A DNA stretch of 64,000 bases from Triticum aestivum (Eukaryota; Streptophyta; Magnoliopsida; Poales; Poaceae): the NCBI RefSeq assembly GCF_018294505.1, contig NC_057814.1:39291239-39355238 (forward strand). Direction: 5' to 3'. The notes under the pieces were generated by a model, which made no database searches, was not told the origin of the DNA, and was given only the letters and a program-made list of their open reading frames with translations. Made by a program: the position numbers and the translations under genes. This document shows positions 44,171 to 54,487 of the stretch, one piece after another. Numbering within the stretch: position 1 is the first letter of the stretch; every line of letters starts with the position of its first letter.

Positions 44171-45042
44171 GCACATTGTTGGGGGTGTCAACAATAGACA
44201 CCTTACAGTTCTTGAACTGCCGCTCCTCTAGATTGTGAAGATGATACAGTTCTTGATATAGTCGCCGAGCCACACTAAACACCACACAAACACATGCATA
44301 ACACACGCGCGCGTACAGTAATAGACAGGCCAATTGTACTATGGGAGGACCAGAACTATAGGGCGCTCTGGCAGCAGCCATGATAGCAAACCACAAGAAG
44401 CCCTGATGCCAACTTAGTCAGTAATGCATTGCCGACAGATGGCATACGGGGCCTGGTCATCCACACGACAGAAGTTCTCACGTCTGCTACGCAACAATAA
44501 ACATTTTTGAGGCCGCATCACTGACATCCCTCTAGTAAAGAGGTTCATTACTGAAATAACTTAAATTAACAAACACTTGCTGGTTTTGAGGGACAACAAA
44601 CCATCGTGTGCACTTGCATTAGGTCTTTGTACCAAAAAATAAGACACTTACTTTAACAGACCACTGTAATTCGTAGGAGTGCTATTGTTCTGTACAGTTG
44701 CAATAGAAAGTTTAATATGTTGCAGTACTAAAGCATGAACCTTTTGCTATTGCTAGAAACGATGTTTAGATGTTCAATTTATTTGTTGAGCCTTGGAACC
44801 TAAAGTAGCTGGTCAGTAAGTTAAATATATTTTATCTGAGAACTTCCTTACATGAAATTAATCTTCAAGGTTGTGAAGAAATGGCTGATTGTTGAGTGAT
44901 GTTATTCTCGGCCGATTATGAGTATTGCTGCTAAATTTACTATATTGCTCTGTATTGTTTTGTACCATTGTGTGTTTTGCATATTACTCCTGCATTGAAC
45001 GCGACCAAAATTTGGCCATGTGCAATGTTTGTGTGTGTTGGG
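44171..45042. other. Intergenic, nothing recognised
   Basis: AT-moderate sequence without a supportable gene or element end. It includes a CACACAAACACATGCATAAC-type simple stretch at about 44280. Confidence 0.35.
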
Positions 45043-46058
45043 GGGGAGTACGAGAAACTAAACTCCTTCTTCCAAACTCTTGGCATCTCACACCATGTGT
45101 CATGCCCTTACGCTCACCAACAAAACGGCTCGGCCGAGCGCGAGCATCGCCACATTGTTGAGGTTGGACTTGCTCTCTTAGCAGGAGCCTCCATGTCGCT
45201 CAAGTTTTGGGACGAAGCGTTCCTCAGTGTTGTGCATATTATTAATATATTTCCTAGTCGTGTCATTAACAATCAAACGCCACTGGAACGCTTTCTTCAC
45301 ACCAAATCGACTATAAGTCTCTCCGTGTGTTCGGATGTGCCTGCTGGCCTAATCTCCGTCCATACAATAATCGCAAACTTATGTTTCGCTCCACGCAATG
45401 CGTGTTCATTGGATATAGTGCCCAACACAAAGGAGTCAAATTCCTTGACGTCTCTACGGGCCGTGTCTATATTTCTCGTGACGTTGTCTTTGACGAAACT
45501 AAGTTTCCCTTCGCTGATCTCCATCCTAATGTCGGTGCTCTCCTTCGCAAAGAAATTCTTCTTTTACCCTCACATCTCACCGGTCTTGATCAAGGGGGAA
45601 ACAATATTGATGATCAACTATTGACTAATCCTATTGATAGTGTGCATGAGCATTGTGATGATACAGGAGCAAACAACGAAGAAAATGATGAAAATGCAGC
45701 TCAAAATGATGAAAATGGTGCAAAGTTTGGGCCTCATTTTATGTGTCCCGAACCAGGAAGCAGATCCTCCTCGGGATCAGTTTCGGGGCAGAGAATCCGA
45801 TCCCCCTCGGGATCTGTTGCCGCAAACGGACCAGGCGGACCAGGCACAGGCGCACGCGCTGCTGCCTCCGATCCCGCTGGCGAAACGCGGCGGCCTCCCA
45901 CTAGCCGCGATGCGGCCCTAGCCTCGCGCCAATCATCGCCTGTCACGTGGCAGCATGCAGCTGGCGCAGGCGACCCTCGATTCGGCAGCCAACCCGTGTG
46001 CTACAAGAGGCATCTCAATTCATCCACGTCCTGCGTTGCGTACGTACGTGGGTCATGA
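45043..46058 (+). pseudogene. Copia integrase fragment
   Basis: It starts inside the integrase core (GGEYEKLNSFFQTLGISHHV) and carries the catalytic Glu in QQNGSAEREHR. It continues through the conserved VFGCACWPNLRPYNNRK and YISRDVVFDET region and ends in the Ser/Asn-rich linker before the reverse transcriptase. One frameshift lies at about 45302-45325. No LTR, gag or RT accompanies it, so it is a doubly truncated plus-strand remnant. Confidence 0.8.
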
Positions 46059-46077
46059 TGCATGCATCAACCTTGTT

Positions 46078-46179
46078 GCTAATTCATTACATGCTAAAAA
46101 AATATTAGGTACTCCTCATGTGCCTTTGATGCTAATTCATTACATGCTAAAAAAATATTAGGTACTCCTCATGTGCCTT
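46078..46179. repeat. 53-bp tandem duplication
   Basis: The unit GCTAATTCATTACATGCTAA... starts at 46078 and again at 46131. The copies are identical over the repeated part and lie just past the copia fragment. Confidence 0.9.
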
Positions 46180-47225
46180 GTCTCTAAATGTTATTTATAG
46201 AGATAATGTCATGCCTAAACTTGTCATTGATGTTCATTTTACAACCTAAACTTGGAAAATACGTTGAACTGGTTATAGAACACACGGTATGGGACCCACT
46301 AAATTTAAGCACCGAGGACTTGAACTTGGGACGTCGCTATAGCGAACAACCTGCCGTATCCATAGCGCCATTCGTATTTTCATGTCCAGGAATGATAACG
46401 AACTTTAATATTTTGTTTAGGAACACGTTCGTGGGTTTTACATGGTGTGCAGTCCGTGCAGCCCATTTGCACATGTTAGCTTCTTTTTTAGAAATTTGTA
46501 AGAAGTTTGTAAATTATAAACACAGTAATGAAAGTAAATTTGAAATAGTCGTGTGTTATAAACACGATACGTACAAATAAAATAACTTATTTAAAAATCA
46601 TTCATGTAATTTTTAAAGATATTCACTAATTTAGGTGTGGATTACATTTAAAACATTTAGTAATACAAAACTATTAATTGTAGTAAATGTAAAAAATATA
46701 ACTCATGGATTATATTTCAATTATACAAAATTATAAATACAAACTTTTTAATAAATATTCACTTGTTATAACTTTCACTCGTGACATATATTCTTAATTT
46801 CAATATAATTAAAATATAACCAGATGTATATATTTATAAAATAAATATTTTTAGTTATAAATATTTTTAAATTATACAATTTCCTAAAAATAAAACTTAG
46901 GAACTATAAAAATGTGCATATAAATATTAGAATGTTTGTATAATTAAAATAATATTTATAAATGATAATTTAGAAGAATATTTGTACTTTTCTAACTTAT
47001 ATAAATATTTTAAAATCATAAATACTATTTTATTTATATGATTTTTATCAAAAATAATACATTAATACTTTTTAAAAGTACTCCATGTATATATAAGAGG
47101 TACTAACTGCAGTGGCGCGTCTAGGTGTGTAAGTCACCTTACGAAAACCAAATAATCCCAAAACACTTAGGCACTTAGTCACATTAAGTCCATCCTCGTT
47201 TTTTGTTTCGTGACATATCAACCAA
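46180..47225. other. AT-rich intergenic, nothing recognised
   Basis: 46490-47090 is extremely AT-rich (ATAAATATTTTTAAATTATA-type), without recognisable ends or genes. It could be a MAR-like or simply decayed region. Confidence 0.4.
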
Positions 47226-47235
47226 TAAGAGCATC

Positions 47236-48415
47236 TATCCGGGGTTGGGTGCGACATATGCCAAAGGATGGCTTATCATGGTGGGAGCGAGTAGAACGTC
47301 TCCGGTGCGTGGAAGCGGGATGAGGCGTAGACACGTACGCCGGCAAACTTTACCCAGGTTCGGGGCTCTCCGTGGAGATAACACCCTAGTCCTGCTCTAC
47401 GGGGTCTCTGCATGATCACTAAGGCACTAGTGGTACAATGATGCTCCTTGAGCTGTTTGCTAGAGGTGGAAGAAAGCAAGGCTAGCTCTCTCCTTTCTCT
47501 ATGGGTGAGTCTAGTTCTAATAAGTTTGGAACCCTTTGCATGGGTGCCCTGGGGGGTTTATATAGGCCTACCCTCCAGGGGTACAATAGTAAATTAGTAA
47601 TCCGGCCGGGTGTAGGTTCCGGCTGTCAGTCTCTCTAGTGGACGGCTTCTCCGCCGGCTGCTGGGGCCCGCCGCCTGGTGGGCCCCGCCGACTGTTCTGG
47701 TACGGAGCCGACAAGCCGCCCCCGCCGCTCGCGGGTCTTGTCTGCTGCTGATCACTGTAGCAGTGATGCTAATGACACAGGCTCGGTCAGGGGAGCGTGG
47801 CTACAGCCCCGCCGCCTGGCGGGCGATTGCTGTAGCCACTCTGTGTCTCGTCTGGTTAATGGCATGTGGGCCCCGAGGAAGGGGCGAGCCGACTGCTGGG
47901 GGCCGTCCTCCCTCGGGTCCGACCGGCGGGGTTCTAGCCGTCTTCCGGGCTCTCGCTGATCGGTGGGGCCCGTCGTCCTTGGGCCGTACCGATAGGCCGT
48001 CGTGGGAGCAGGGCTCCGCCTGCTTGTGGTGACGTCAGGGGTGAAGTGGCAACAGTGCCGCGCCGGGCGGAGATCTCCGCCTGTACGGTGCACTGTCCAC
48101 GCCCATCCCTGGATTTGGGAGGGATGGGCTACACTGTAGCCACTCCATGTCCTGTCTTTCTTGATGAGGGCTCAGGCTTCGCGGGCACCACGGGCCGACT
48201 GCTAGGGGCCGGCTTCTCTGGAAGCCGCCCACTAGGAGTCGGCTTGTCTTGATGCCGGCTTCTGGAACTCGGCCGTAGACAGGCAACCGGCTATTCCTCC
48301 AGCCGGCCACCAGAAGGCGGCACCTCGTCTTGATGCCTTGAGGGGCGCAGCCAGCCCGTTGTCTTGAAAGGTTCAGGGACTCGGGTTAGCCTACCTGTGG
48401 CCCATTACTCCGACA
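47236..48415 (-). repeat. Solo LTR, 1180 bp
   Basis: On the minus strand it begins TGTCGGAGTAATGGGCCACA and ends in a degenerate CCAACCCCGGATA (expected ...CCCGACA). A TATA box, CCTATATAAA, lies on the minus strand at 47566-47557. Flanks GCATC (47231-47235) and TCATC (48416-48420) are a 5-bp duplication with one mismatch. No internal retroelement sequence adjoins, so it is a solo LTR. Confidence 0.75.
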
Positions 48416-48764
48416 TCATCTTTAGCAGACCCCGCAAAAGCGGTCAAATCCGTAAAAATCCGCGTTTTTAGTTTTGTGGTGTAAAAAAACGTCCCGAATA
48501 GACCCCGCAAAAGCGGTCAAACCCGTAAAAATTTTGCAGGCCTCTGAGAATCCATCCCATGACTCTTAATTTTGCAGATTTGGAGGCAAAATATAAGGGG
48601 AACTGCAAACCGGTCAATGCTACGCGACAAGGAAATTCCGCCGTGTGCACACGTGCTCCGGTGACCTTCCGCCACGGAACTCACCGGAATCTCGTCGTTT
48701 ACCGCTGCTGCGACGTCGGCTTGTGAAGTAGATCGCAGGAGCAGTGGCTGGAGACTCGAGCAGC

Positions 48765-48950
48765 TACCCGGCCACGAACGAGCTAGCTAGCAAGCTCCTG
48801 ATCCATCCGGCCACGAACGAGCTAGCTAGTTAGCTAGCTAGCAAGGTCCTCGATCCATCCGGCCACGAACGTTGAGGGAGTAGCTAGCAAGCTCCTCGAT
48901 CCAGCCGGCCATGGAATAGCTAGCTAGCTCCCGGATCCATCCTGCAACAG
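48765..48950. repeat. Minisatellite of GATCCATCCGGCCACGAACG/GCTAGCTAG units
   Basis: About four units of 46-52 bases each combine a GATCCAKCCGGCC core with varying numbers of GCTA. They lie inside the Harbinger-type element. Confidence 0.8.
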
Positions 48951-49189
48951 AGGAGCCGGCTCCTGGATCAATTCGGCGACTACCATGGACGACGGGAGCT
49001 GACTATGAACACAGGCGAGAGGAAGAAGAAGACACGGGAAAGAATATACGCGAATATTCTTTTTTACGGGTCCGTGATGCGGGGTCTGCATCTGCGGCCA
49101 TCCGCGCCAGCCCGCAAAGCCGTTTTTTCGCGAACTGCAAACGCGTTTTGCGGGCCGGCGGGATGCGGGGTCTGCTAGAGATGCTCTAA

Positions 49190-49829
49190 GAGATGTGGGT
49201 CGTGCCTGCTTTCAATGACTTGAGACTACCAAACAGGACATGCAGTGGTTAGTTCATTGCATGCAATGCTATTAATTAGCAAAAAGACATTAAGTTCTCT
49301 CGTTTTCTCCTCCGCCTTGGTCACGGTGCATAACCTAAGATGACTTATACACATAGACGGAGGGAGTAATAATGATTAACCGGTCTATACACACTCTCAC
49401 CCGCCACAATTCTCATAGAACTTTGCTACAGCTATGGAAAGTGCTTACGGGGATGAGAAAGAAGACCCGGGGGCCTATATATATTTTTCTGAGAAATTCC
49501 TTACATGAATTTAATCCTAAAATGTGGGGGTCATAATATGCAGATGTTTATAAGGCAGAAAATTAATATCAAATGTGACGTGCGTCACAATGCAGACAGT
49601 TGGCAGAGTATGCTAGCGTTCACTGTGACCACCACACGGCATTTAGTCTTACCAACAAAACGCATGCGATACGCACATCAGATACGCGCGGGTTGCTGCC
49701 GCTGTGCGATGTGGCTGCCACGACAGCTACCTGCATGCACACGACGAGCCCTTGCAAACATGTCCAATATACTAAAGCTCTGCAATAATAGTGATACGAG
49801 CGTTGTGAAATCTAAAATATTAAAGATAA
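49190..49829. other. Intergenic with a Stowaway MITE end
   Basis: GACGGAGGGAGTA at 49357-49368 is the right end of a Stowaway-type MITE whose left end is missing. Otherwise nothing could be supported. Confidence 0.45.
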
Positions 49830-50715
49830 AAGAAAAATATATTTTTCATCCCTTAACTTTTGGCAGAGTTTAGGTTTGGTCCCTTAACTCCGAAACCGAA
49901 CAAGTTGCACCCGCCCGCCCAGACATGCACATACATGCTATATCGTTTCGATCGTTCTGGCGAGAAGAAACGTATAGCACACATGCGCATGTCATGAGTT
50001 GCTGCATGCGCACAAAAACGTGTCGTGTATGTTCATAAGGGAGTGGCTATTGAGCCGCGCGCAAGCTCCATGGCGCCTCGTTATTGTCCGTTCCCGTGGC
50101 CTGGCCAGAGTAGCGCGTGTGGTGCACTCAGCCAGAACTGTCGACGTAGCTACCGGTGCATGTGTGTGGTATCCGGTACGACTAGCACCGTCCGAACCGA
50201 GCCCGAGATGAGCATGACTGTTGTGGGGACCATGGCACCACGGTGATCCGCTCGCCCCGGCGATTCGCGTGAAGTTGGCAGTGAAGACCCGCACCGCCCA
50301 TTAGCATGGAGGTGTTCCGGAGGTCAAATCCGCCACAGGTACCTCGTGCTGCTGCCGAAGACTAAGAGCTCCACTCCAGCCGCCCTGCAAGTATGCCGGT
50401 TGCTCGTGGCGCTCTGCGCCGCTGCTACCCTGCAGGTACGCCTCCGTGTTGTCTCTAGTGCCCGTGGCGCCACATGCACACACCAATTGCTCGACGAAAT
50501 GTTCACCAGAGTTGGGGTGAGAGGGGGAAAGATTGTCACATAGGGCGCTGACCGGTCAAAACCACGTTGAGTTACCACGAAAACTGCTTTTGCTGAGTCA
50601 AGGGATGAAACTTGTCCGGTTTGAAGAGTTAAGGGTGCAACTCGTCCGGTTTCAGAGTTGAGAGACCAAATCTAGGCTTTGCCAACGGTTAAGGGACGGA
50701 AAGTATACTTTTCTC
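49830..50715. mobile_element. Mutator-like element (MULE) with 9-bp target duplication
   Basis: Long terminal inverted repeats run over about 75 bases. The left starts AAGAAAAATATATTTTTCAT; the right end complement starts GAGAAAAGTATACTTTCCGT. Both continue with CCCTTAAC, TTGGCA and TTTGGTC. Direct flanks TAAAGATAA occur at 49821-49829 and 50716-50724, the 9-bp size typical of Mutator. The interior (about 49905-50570) is richer in GC and may be captured gene sequence (Pack-MULE style), but no protein is recognised and there is no transposase. Confidence 0.85.
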
Positions 50716-50793
50716 TAAAGATAAATAATGACTTCCCATGCCACACCATTGTATGAGAACATATGGATAACACTTTCTAAGAAAATATAGGAC

Positions 50794-50800
50794 GATGATG

Positions 50801-50831
<31 letters not shown>

Positions 50832-50849
50832 TAATAATAATAATAATAC
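50794..50849. repeat. (ATA)n microsatellite
   Basis: About 17 ATA/AAT units with one CAA interruption. Confidence 0.95.
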
Positions 50850-50984
50850 ATGTCTCTTCTCGCCTCTGCATGTACTCAACTAATACCACAGTGTGGTACA
50901 ACAGAGCCGCCTTACTCGCTGAATCTAGTGCCACAAACTACCAGCATACTTAATTAACAATCTGCTATGAGTGGCCATCTGAGC

Positions 50985-51435
50985 AAATGAATTTGCAGCA
51001 ACGTCTCAAATCAAATCTTGCATGTCATGCGCCTCATGATTGGCCAAAGAGATGGTGAAGGACGCGCCAACGTATGAGTTTATTACCCGATCCCTCCCAA
51101 TCCTATGCGACTCACCAACACACGAGTTTTCGTATGTTGTGATCAATTTCTGGGTGAAGAAACTATGGTGCTTGATTAACCCTCATTTTCCAGTGGAACC
51201 AAAGGTAACTAACAGGCCGAGGGATCGATGGTTTATATATCACTCCATGCATGGTTGCCTATATATCTACTCCATTTGGTGGCTATCAATGTAGGTATGT
51301 TCAGGGTTCATCTCTCCTCTGTCTGGGCCCCCATAGTTAGTTGGCTAATTAAGTTTTAGATGCATTTGGCTAATTGTTTGTTGTCATTATTATTCACATA
51401 GAGACGTTCGCTGGATCCTGGTTTGCCCTGATCAG
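50985..51435 (+). repeat. Promoter-like block, copy 2
   Basis: It contains CCTCATGATTGGCC (CCAAT-type box, about 51030), then ATGCGACTCACC, GGTTTATATATCACTCC (TATA-like, about 51232) and TTATTATTCACATAGAGACG. It is homologous to copies 1 and 3. A short frame, MAKEMVKDAPTYEF..., parallels MAEEMNKATTPFEF... in copy 3, which hints that this region may once have been translated instead. After 51430 the copies no longer align. Confidence 0.7.
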
Positions 51436-51811
51436 TACTACTGGCAAATGGGCAACACATACAAAAAAGTGGTTAATGATTGATTAGACACAAGAATTTC
51501 GTAGATCTATCTTTCTCCATTGGAGGGAGTAACTGAATTACTGAAAGAATTAGAGACTATAATTGAACTGAATATCCATATTCAAGTATGTATGGACATG
51601 ACAATATGGGGAAAATCCTACACCTTTGTCCGGCTTCACCGCATCAGTAGATTTTCTTGACTATATTCCATTACCTCTCACATGCAAAAGCAAAGTGTTA
51701 CAAGCATCATGCAGGTATTATGGGCCTTTTTGATTCTCGCGTGATTCTGCAATTGCAAGAACAGGGGAAACATTGGATTGCAGTGTCGTGCACATTTGAT
51801 TCTTATAGGAT
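51436..51811. other. Intergenic, nothing recognised
   Basis: TTGGAGGGAGTAAC at about 51519-51532 resembles a Stowaway end, but no partner was found. Confidence 0.35.
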
Positions 51812-52262
51812 TTTTTTTCGAAACGGAGGCAAAAGATATTCCTCATCAATTAAGAAGAGAGAATAGAGTTTGTTACAACCAACCACGAAATACCACATGG
51901 TGACTACTCGCGTTCAATGATGTTGAGTAGAATCGTCAGCGGAGCACTCTTGTCACGGAAGACTCGGGAGTTTCGTTCATTCAAAATTGCCCAAGAGACG
52001 AGCATGGTGAGGGAGGCCGTGGCCTTCCGGTTTCGGATGGACATCTCGGTCCGATGATCCCACCAAGACACAACGCAGTCCTCCAAGTGCCATGAAGATG
52101 TGTCCATGTAGTGTAGCCCAATCTTCTTGATGACCAAATTCCATAGCGTAATGGTAATACGACACTTGTAGAATAGATGAACACCCGTTTCTTGCTCTCT
52201 CTTGCATAGCGTGCAATGGCTACAATTTGGCCATCCTCGTTAGGACAATCTATTGGATGTCC
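51812..52262 (-). mobile_element. LINE 3' end, 5'-truncated
   Basis: A T8 run on plus (poly-A tail on minus) is followed by CGAAACGGAGGCAAAAG. The rest matches the first part of the larger LINE at 54391, including TTTGTTACAA, GAGACGAGCATRGTGAGGGA and GTGRATCC-type sequence of the zf-RVT region. It is truncated after about 450 bases, a normal LINE insertion outcome. Confidence 0.75.
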
Positions 52263-53039
52263 AAATACGGTCTTGAATTCCTTGTTTGCTTCCATCACAC
52301 AAAACATAAATGATTCATATGGAATGTGATAAAAGAAACCATAGGAAAAAATCCTACCCGATCCAATCTTACAAATGAACCCACCAGAGGAAAAATCCTC
52401 AAGGATTCCAATCATTCAGAATTTGCATGAAAATCGGTTGAATCAAAAAGGCTGTAAACAATTAGTGTTTCATTTCCTCGGGATATTTCTAGAAATCAGT
52501 ATGAACATCGATTTCCATAATGCAATCAGCGACGGACGTTATCACAAAAGGTCAGATTCAGAGAATAACCAGTGTTGCTAATGTATATGCCCTAGACATA
52601 TTCATGTGACCTAGGGAGAACTTAAGGATCTGATCCCCGCGTCGCTCACACGAGAGGCACGGGAGGTGACCAGTTCCTGTGCCGCCGGTCCTGTCTATCC
52701 TTCCTCCCACTCGCCGTCACTGGAAGAAGCCGCCCATCGAAGATGGTGCAGTCTGTGCATGGAGGCGGCTGCAGCATGGGCATGGCGGCGTGGTGGCTTC
52801 TGGTGGCGCTTGGAGTCTGGCGTGCTTCCGGTGCTCTTCCTCGCGTAGGAAGTTGTGTTATTTTGCTGTATTCGTTGTGGGCCCTGTAAGGTGTGTGTAA
52901 CGTTCGGCATGGGTTAACATTTTAATCTCTCAATGGGTTAACATTTGACCGTTGGACCAACGTAGTTCTCTTCTATTGAACCAATCAAGCTAGATCATCA
53001 TTGTCAAAAGAAAGAAAAGATCCAGCTATATATATCTTA
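52263..53039. other. Intergenic, no gene supported
   Basis: A GC-rich island at 52640-52880 can be read as a short frame (about 60 residues) on plus, but it has no recognisable domain. Confidence 0.3.
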
Positions 53040-53520
53040 CATCGAGATTATGAGACAACTGAACGGCCACTACCGACATCGGAATGAGCTGCCAACGCGT
53101 CACTGTTGCCGCTCCCCTGTCGGAGCCAAGTTGACCTTGTCAATGATAACCAGGATGTCTTCATGCACGTGCTCCTAAGGACCAGCGCCCTGAAGCCACA
53201 GTCGTCGCCAATGAACCCATAAATAGATATGAAGCACCTGACACGAAATCTTGCCACAAGACGAAAACTCCTAACCTCACCGCCACAAGGAGATGGTAGG
53301 AATCTACACCGGAGCTCCGTCAACCATGTCCAGATGGACAAACTCCGTGAGGATCGAAGGCCGGAAGATAAAGCCGAAGAAGAAGTGTCACCATCCACCC
53401 GAGAGCCGCACCTACGAGGACCAAAAACATTAAACTAAACTACTAGCCTGAGCGGAGGCACCGGGATTCCCCTCCCCGCCACCGGCCGTCGGGGCGACAG
53501 ACAGAGGGGATGAGAATCCA
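53040..53520 (-). repeat. Dispersed Triticeae repeat, LINE-like
   Basis: The sequence (ACATCGAGATTATGAGACAA... CACCGCCACAAGGAGATGG... GCGGAGGCACCGGGATTCCC) has the look of a common dispersed repeat. Stops are present in all frames of interest. The assignment is by familiarity only. Confidence 0.35.
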
Positions 53521-54390
53521 TGGACTTGTCGGCGAAGCCTGTAAGGAAAAACTAAAGATTAATAAGATCAATGGTCATGTTTTCTGGATTTTGGATTCAA
53601 CATATAAAAAACAAAAAATATTATATTTCCCATTATAGATTCTTAGTATCACTTCATGTGATTGACACAACCCTACCTTTCTTTGTACAGTTATACATAT
53701 TTCACCTTACGACATTTTAGCTTGTGACCTGAAGCACGGCTATGTGCACAAGGCGACTAATTTAGTTCTAGACGTGACTCAATATATTATCACTAAGAAA
53801 AAATTGTGTTCACTGATATAGTATCAGGTAACCACCGGTCATTTGATTATCAAAATAACTTATATTCCACGTATAATGACATATGCAACTGTCACTCTAA
53901 AAGAATGGCATCTCATAAAGAAAAGTTTGGCCAGAATGTCAATTACTCTATATACGCAATCATTATTACTAGCTCATGTTCTACAAAACAGGATTTCAAT
54001 GACAAATATGTACAATTTATATATGTATAGTTTTTTCTGAAGTGTTGCACAAAAACCTTTCACAAGCGTATATGTGCAAATGCACTAAAATTGGTTGATT
54101 CCTGTATTTTCTAAGTATATTTTAACTCTTCATAGTTTTATTACATTTTATGGATATATTTATAATAGAATTAGTGGTCGAAATGATATTATGATGATAG
54201 TTTGAATGTCAAAAATGGTATAATTTGTCAACTAGATGTAAAAAAATTGTAGTAAAACACATCACGTCCCCAGATCATCTTACTATAAGTTACAGAAGAT
54301 GCTACTTTCCCACACGATTGCACAAGAGGACAGTGGTAACTTTTTCTCAATGAGAAAATCTAGGCCGATAATAGTAACCAAAATACATCA
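53521..54390. other. AT-rich intergenic, nothing recognised
   Basis: No gene, RNA or element terminus could be supported. Confidence 0.4.
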
Positions 54391-54487
54391 AAATTTTTTT
54401 TGAAACGGAGGCAAAAGCTTTGACACATCCATTAATTAAGATAGAAAAGAGTTTGTTACAAGACACCCAACAAACACGGCATGCGGA

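Larger units (their letters stand above)
47229..49186. mobile_element. Harbinger-type element split by a solo LTR
   Basis: The left end GAGCATCT lies after TAA (47226-47228). The right end is GCGGGGTCTGCTAGAGATGCTC before TAA (49187-49189). The interior near the ends is palindromic in character (AGCAGACCCCGCAAAAGCGG, and TTTGCGGGCCGGCGGGATGCGG). The solo LTR entered only 7 bases from the left terminus. Without it the element is about 770 bp. No transposase is present. Confidence 0.75.

Noticed and set aside
44380..44415. A copia primer site (TTGGCATCAGGGC on minus) and LTR end
   Set aside because: No TG...CA LTR adjoins it on the expected side, and the match is weak.
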